From contig NZ_CP024081.1 of NCBI RefSeq assembly GCF_003033885.1, forward strand, positions 1,829,980 through 1,893,979: 64,000 nucleotides of DNA, given 5' to 3'. Each line of letters opens with the position of its first letter. Positions within the stretch are counted from its first letter, which is position 1. The DNA comes from Pseudomonas rhizophila (GTDB lineage Bacteria; Pseudomonadota; Gammaproteobacteria; Pseudomonadales; Pseudomonadaceae). The notes below the pieces were generated by a model that was given only the letters and a program-made list of their open reading frames with translations, did no database searches and was not told the DNA's origin. The translations under genes were made by a program, and so were the position numbers. Positions 62,015 through 64,000 of this stretch are shown one piece after another.

Positions 62015-62916
62015 TGCCTCTGGTCCAGATTCCCCTGCGTATTTGGCGCCAGCGCGGCCAGACTTTGATGTTCCGTGGCCACGCTATCCGGTATTGGGTG
62101 GCGGGGCACGGCGAGCCGTTGTTGCTGATCCATGGTTTCCCCACCGCCAGTTGGGACTGGCATTACCTGTGGCAGCCGCTGGCACAGCGTTATCGGGTGA
62201 TCGCCTGCGACATGCTCGGTTTTGGCGACTCGGCCAAGCCGACGGATCATGCCTACAGCCTGTTGGAGCAGGCTGACCTGCAGCAGGCTTTGCTGGCACA
62301 TTTGAATGTGAAGCAAGCCGTGCATGTACTGGCCCATGATTATGGTGACAGCGTGGCCCAGGAACTGATCGCCCGTCACTACGAGGCGCGCATCGAACTC
62401 GCCAGTTGTGTCTTTCTCAACGGCGGTCTGTTTCCCGAAACCCATCGTCCGGTGCTGATGCAAAAACTGTTGCTCAGCCCCTTGGGCTGGCTACTGGGCC
62501 GAGCTTTTTCCCGAGAAGGCCTGGTCAAGAGTTTTCGCCAGATATTCGGCCCCAGGACTGGCCCGACCGAAAGCGAGCTGGACGATTACTGGAGCCTGGT
62601 CGAAACCCATAACGGACCGCGGATCATGCACAAACTCATTGCCTACATTCCCGAACGGCGTGTGCAGCGTGACCGCTGGGTGCAGGCCATGCAGCGCGGC
62701 GAGGTGGCGCTGCGGGTGATCGACGGCGCGGTCGATCCGATTTCCGGTGAACACATGGTGGCGCGCTACGAGGCGCTGATCCCCAACCCTGACACCGTAC
62801 TGCTGCCCGACATCGGCCACTACCCGCACACCGAAGCCCCGGTGCAGGTACTCAAGCATTACCTGGAGTTTCGCGAAAACATGGCCGCACCGGTCAGGCA
62901 GGTGGTCTGCTCATAA
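62008..62916 (+). CDS. Alpha/beta hydrolase with an Asp nucleophile
   Basis: A 302-residue alpha/beta hydrolase. The nucleophile elbow is LAHDYGDSVA, so the nucleophile is Asp111 (as in haloalkane dehalogenases and epoxide hydrolases), not Ser. The oxyanion region is IHGFPTASWDW (42-52). The catalytic His is in DIGHYPHTEAP near the C-terminus. A cap domain with LGWLLGRAFSREGLVKSF lies between. Substrate unknown. Coupled to the aldolase by overlap. Confidence 0.87.
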   Translation: MLMPLVQIPLRIWRQRGQTLMFRGHAIRYWVAGHGEPLLLIHGFPTASWDWHYLWQPLAQRYRVIACDMLGFGDSAKPTDHAYSLLEQADLQQALLAHLNVKQAVHVLAHDYGDSVAQELIARHYEARIELASCVFLNGGLFPETHRPVLMQKLLLSPLGWLLGRAFSREGLVKSFRQIFGPRTGPTESELDDYWSLVETHNGPRIMHKLIAYIPERRVQRDRWVQAMQRGEVALRVIDGAVDPISGEHMVARYEALIPNPDTVLLPDIGHYPHTEAPVQVLKHYLEFRENMAAPVRQVVCS

Positions 62917-62936
62917 CTGTTGAAGGTTGGAGCACT

Positions 62937-63012
62937 ATCGCGAGCAGGCTCGCTCCCACGGAGAGGCGAGTCTACGCAGGCCTGTGTGGGAGCGAGCCTG
63001 CTCGCGATGGCA
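62937..63012. repeat. REP pair upstream of the SDR gene
   Basis: A reverse and a forward copy of the GTGGGAGCGAGC element (62937-62959 and 62986-63012). The remaining 168 bases before the SDR gene show no ORF or clear promoter. Confidence 0.78.
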
Positions 63013-63180
63013 GCGACTCGGTCCCGCCTCTGGTGAGGGTCACGGAGCCCACAGCAGATCCGGCTCGTATCATCCCCTCACCTTATTGGCCACCATTCAC
63101 TTGCAACCCTGTTGATTGTGACCAACCGCCCTGTGCCCGACACTCGGGGCATTGTCCTATTGCCTGCTGGAGTTCTGCCC

Positions 63181-64000
63181 ATGAGTGAATCTGTGCGCTT
63201 CGAAGATAAAGTCGTGATCGTCACGGGAGCTGGCGGTGGCCTGGGGCGAGCCCATGCCCTGTTGTTCGCCAGGCAGGGGGCCAAAGTGCTGGTCAACGAC
63301 CTCGGCGGCTCTGCCCAGGGAGAAGGGGCCAACGCCTCGGCGGCGGATCGGGTGGTCGCTGAAATTCGCCAAGCCGGCGGCATTGCCGAAGCGAACCACG
63401 ACTCCGTCACCGATGGCGACAAGCTTGTTCAAAACGCGCTCGACGTGTTTGGCCGGGTCGATGTAGTGGTCAACAACGCCGGGATCCTGCGGGACAAGAC
63501 CTTCCACAAAATGGAGGACGCCGACTGGGACCTGGTCTACCGCGTCCATGTCGAGGGCGCCTACAAAGTCACCCGCGCCGCCTGGCCACACCTGCGTGAG
63601 CAGAATTACGGGCGGGTGATCTTTACGGCCTCCACGTCCGGCATCTACGGCAACTTCGGTCAATCCAACTACGGCATGGCCAAGCTCGGCCTTTATGGCC
63701 TGACGCGCACTCTGGCCATCGAAGGTCGCAAGAACAATATTCTGGTCAATGCCATCGCGCCCACCGGTGGCACCCGCATGACCGAAGGCCTGATCCCGCC
63801 GCAGGTGTTCGAACAGCTCAAGCCTGAACTCGTCAGCCCGTTGGTGGTGTACCTGGCCAGCGAGACCTGCCAGGAAACCTCCGGGTTGTTCGAAGTGGGC
63901 GGCGGCTGGATGGGCAAGGTGCGTTGGGAGCGCAGCCTGGGTGCCGGCTTCGATCCAAACAAAGGTTTCTCGCCCGAAGACGTCGCGGCCCACTGGCAGC
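63181..64000 (+). CDS. Short-chain dehydrogenase, hydroxyacyl-CoA dehydrogenase type (cut by window end)
   Basis: The first 273 codons of an SDR enzyme resembling the dehydrogenase part of peroxisomal multifunctional enzyme 2 (17-beta-HSD4). The NAD motif VTGAGGGLGRAHALLFA is near residue 17, NNAG at about 98, and the Ser/Tyr/Lys triad in STSGIYGNFGQSNYGMAK. The N-terminal pattern with LGGSAQGEGAN is specific to the MFE-2 type. It is open at the window's edge, so its real end is not visible. Confidence 0.85.
   Translation, partial: MSESVRFEDKVVIVTGAGGGLGRAHALLFARQGAKVLVNDLGGSAQGEGANASAADRVVAEIRQAGGIAEANHDSVTDGDKLVQNALDVFGRVDVVVNNAGILRDKTFHKMEDADWDLVYRVHVEGAYKVTRAAWPHLREQNYGRVIFTASTSGIYGNFGQSNYGMAKLGLYGLTRTLAIEGRKNNILVNAIAPTGGTRMTEGLIPPQVFEQLKPELVSPLVVYLASETCQETSGLFEVGGGWMGKVRWERSLGAGFDPNKGFSPEDVAAHWQ

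Noticed and set aside
62927..63115. A 62-codon plus-strand frame after the hydrolase
   Set aside because: It is made mostly of REP sequence translated in one frame.

Overview
This window looks like chromosome from a Pseudomonas of the P. fluorescens/P. putida lineage. The evidence is the high GC content with strong third-position GC bias and the typical Pseudomonas gene orders: gatCAB/mreBCD, rpoN-hpf-ptsN-rapZ-ptsO, lptCAB-kdsCD/mlaFEDCB, murA-hisGDC, algW/cysD-cysNC, pta-slyD-gpx. Two families of short palindromic (REP/REPIN-type) repeats are scattered in intergenic gaps. Species is inferred from gene content only. I see no rRNA, tRNA, CRISPR array, IS element, prophage or transposase. Almost everything is core genome.

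Layout. 1-3.3 kb: AEC-family permease, then a minus-strand rlpA / Ca-Na antiporter / carboxymuconolactone decarboxylase-like run. 3.4-6.6 kb: gatB, gatA, gatC (minus), divergent from mreB. 6.9-20.2 kb: cell-shape and envelope genes mreB, mreC, mreD, maf, rng, yhdP, a nitrilase-family amidase, then tldD and pmbA (tldE) flanking an opposite-strand yjgA. 20.4-23.9 kb: ptsO, rapZ, ptsN, hpf, rpoN (minus). 24.1-27.4 kb: LPS export and Kdo synthesis (lptB, lptA, lptC, kdsC, kdsD; minus), divergent from mlaFEDCB and ibaG, which lead into murA and hisG-hisD-hisC. 35.8-38.7 kb: a TonB-dependent receptor and a small periplasmic DUF4198 protein. 38.8-44 kb: algW, a Nif3-like protein, cysD and cysNC. 44.1-49.9 kb: acyltransferase, pta, a DUF3565 protein, slyD, glutathione peroxidase, an OYE-family reductase. 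50-54.7 kb: glycosyltransferase, cysZ, trxB, a class-III aminotransferase. 55-57.4 kb: HopJ-like protein, DUF1244 protein, folX-folE-folM (tetrahydromonapterin). 57.5-61.1 kb: a membrane-anchored monooxygenase-like protein, a LitR/CarH-type MerR regulator lacking the B12-ligand residues, a degenerate PilZ protein, a short LOV photoreceptor and a flavodoxin. 61.2-64 kb: class II aldolase, Asp-nucleophile alpha/beta hydrolase, and a truncated SDR dehydrogenase.

The most interesting accessory stretch is 55.7-61.1 kb. A short LOV blue-light receptor (conserved photoactive Cys), a probable c-di-GMP-type PilZ protein and a B12-less LitR-like regulator lie beside a pterin operon. This resembles the LitR/short-LOV light response known in P. 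putida; the LOV-PilZ pairing and the membrane-anchored monooxygenase are the less explained parts. Other points of interest are two genes that appear to use ATT starts (mreC and the Ca/Na antiporter), a pta locus without ackA, a metal-uptake-like TonB/DUF4198 pair whose mature periplasmic protein would begin with His, several strong unannotated hairpins or dyads near gene starts, and recurrent composite REP junctions.
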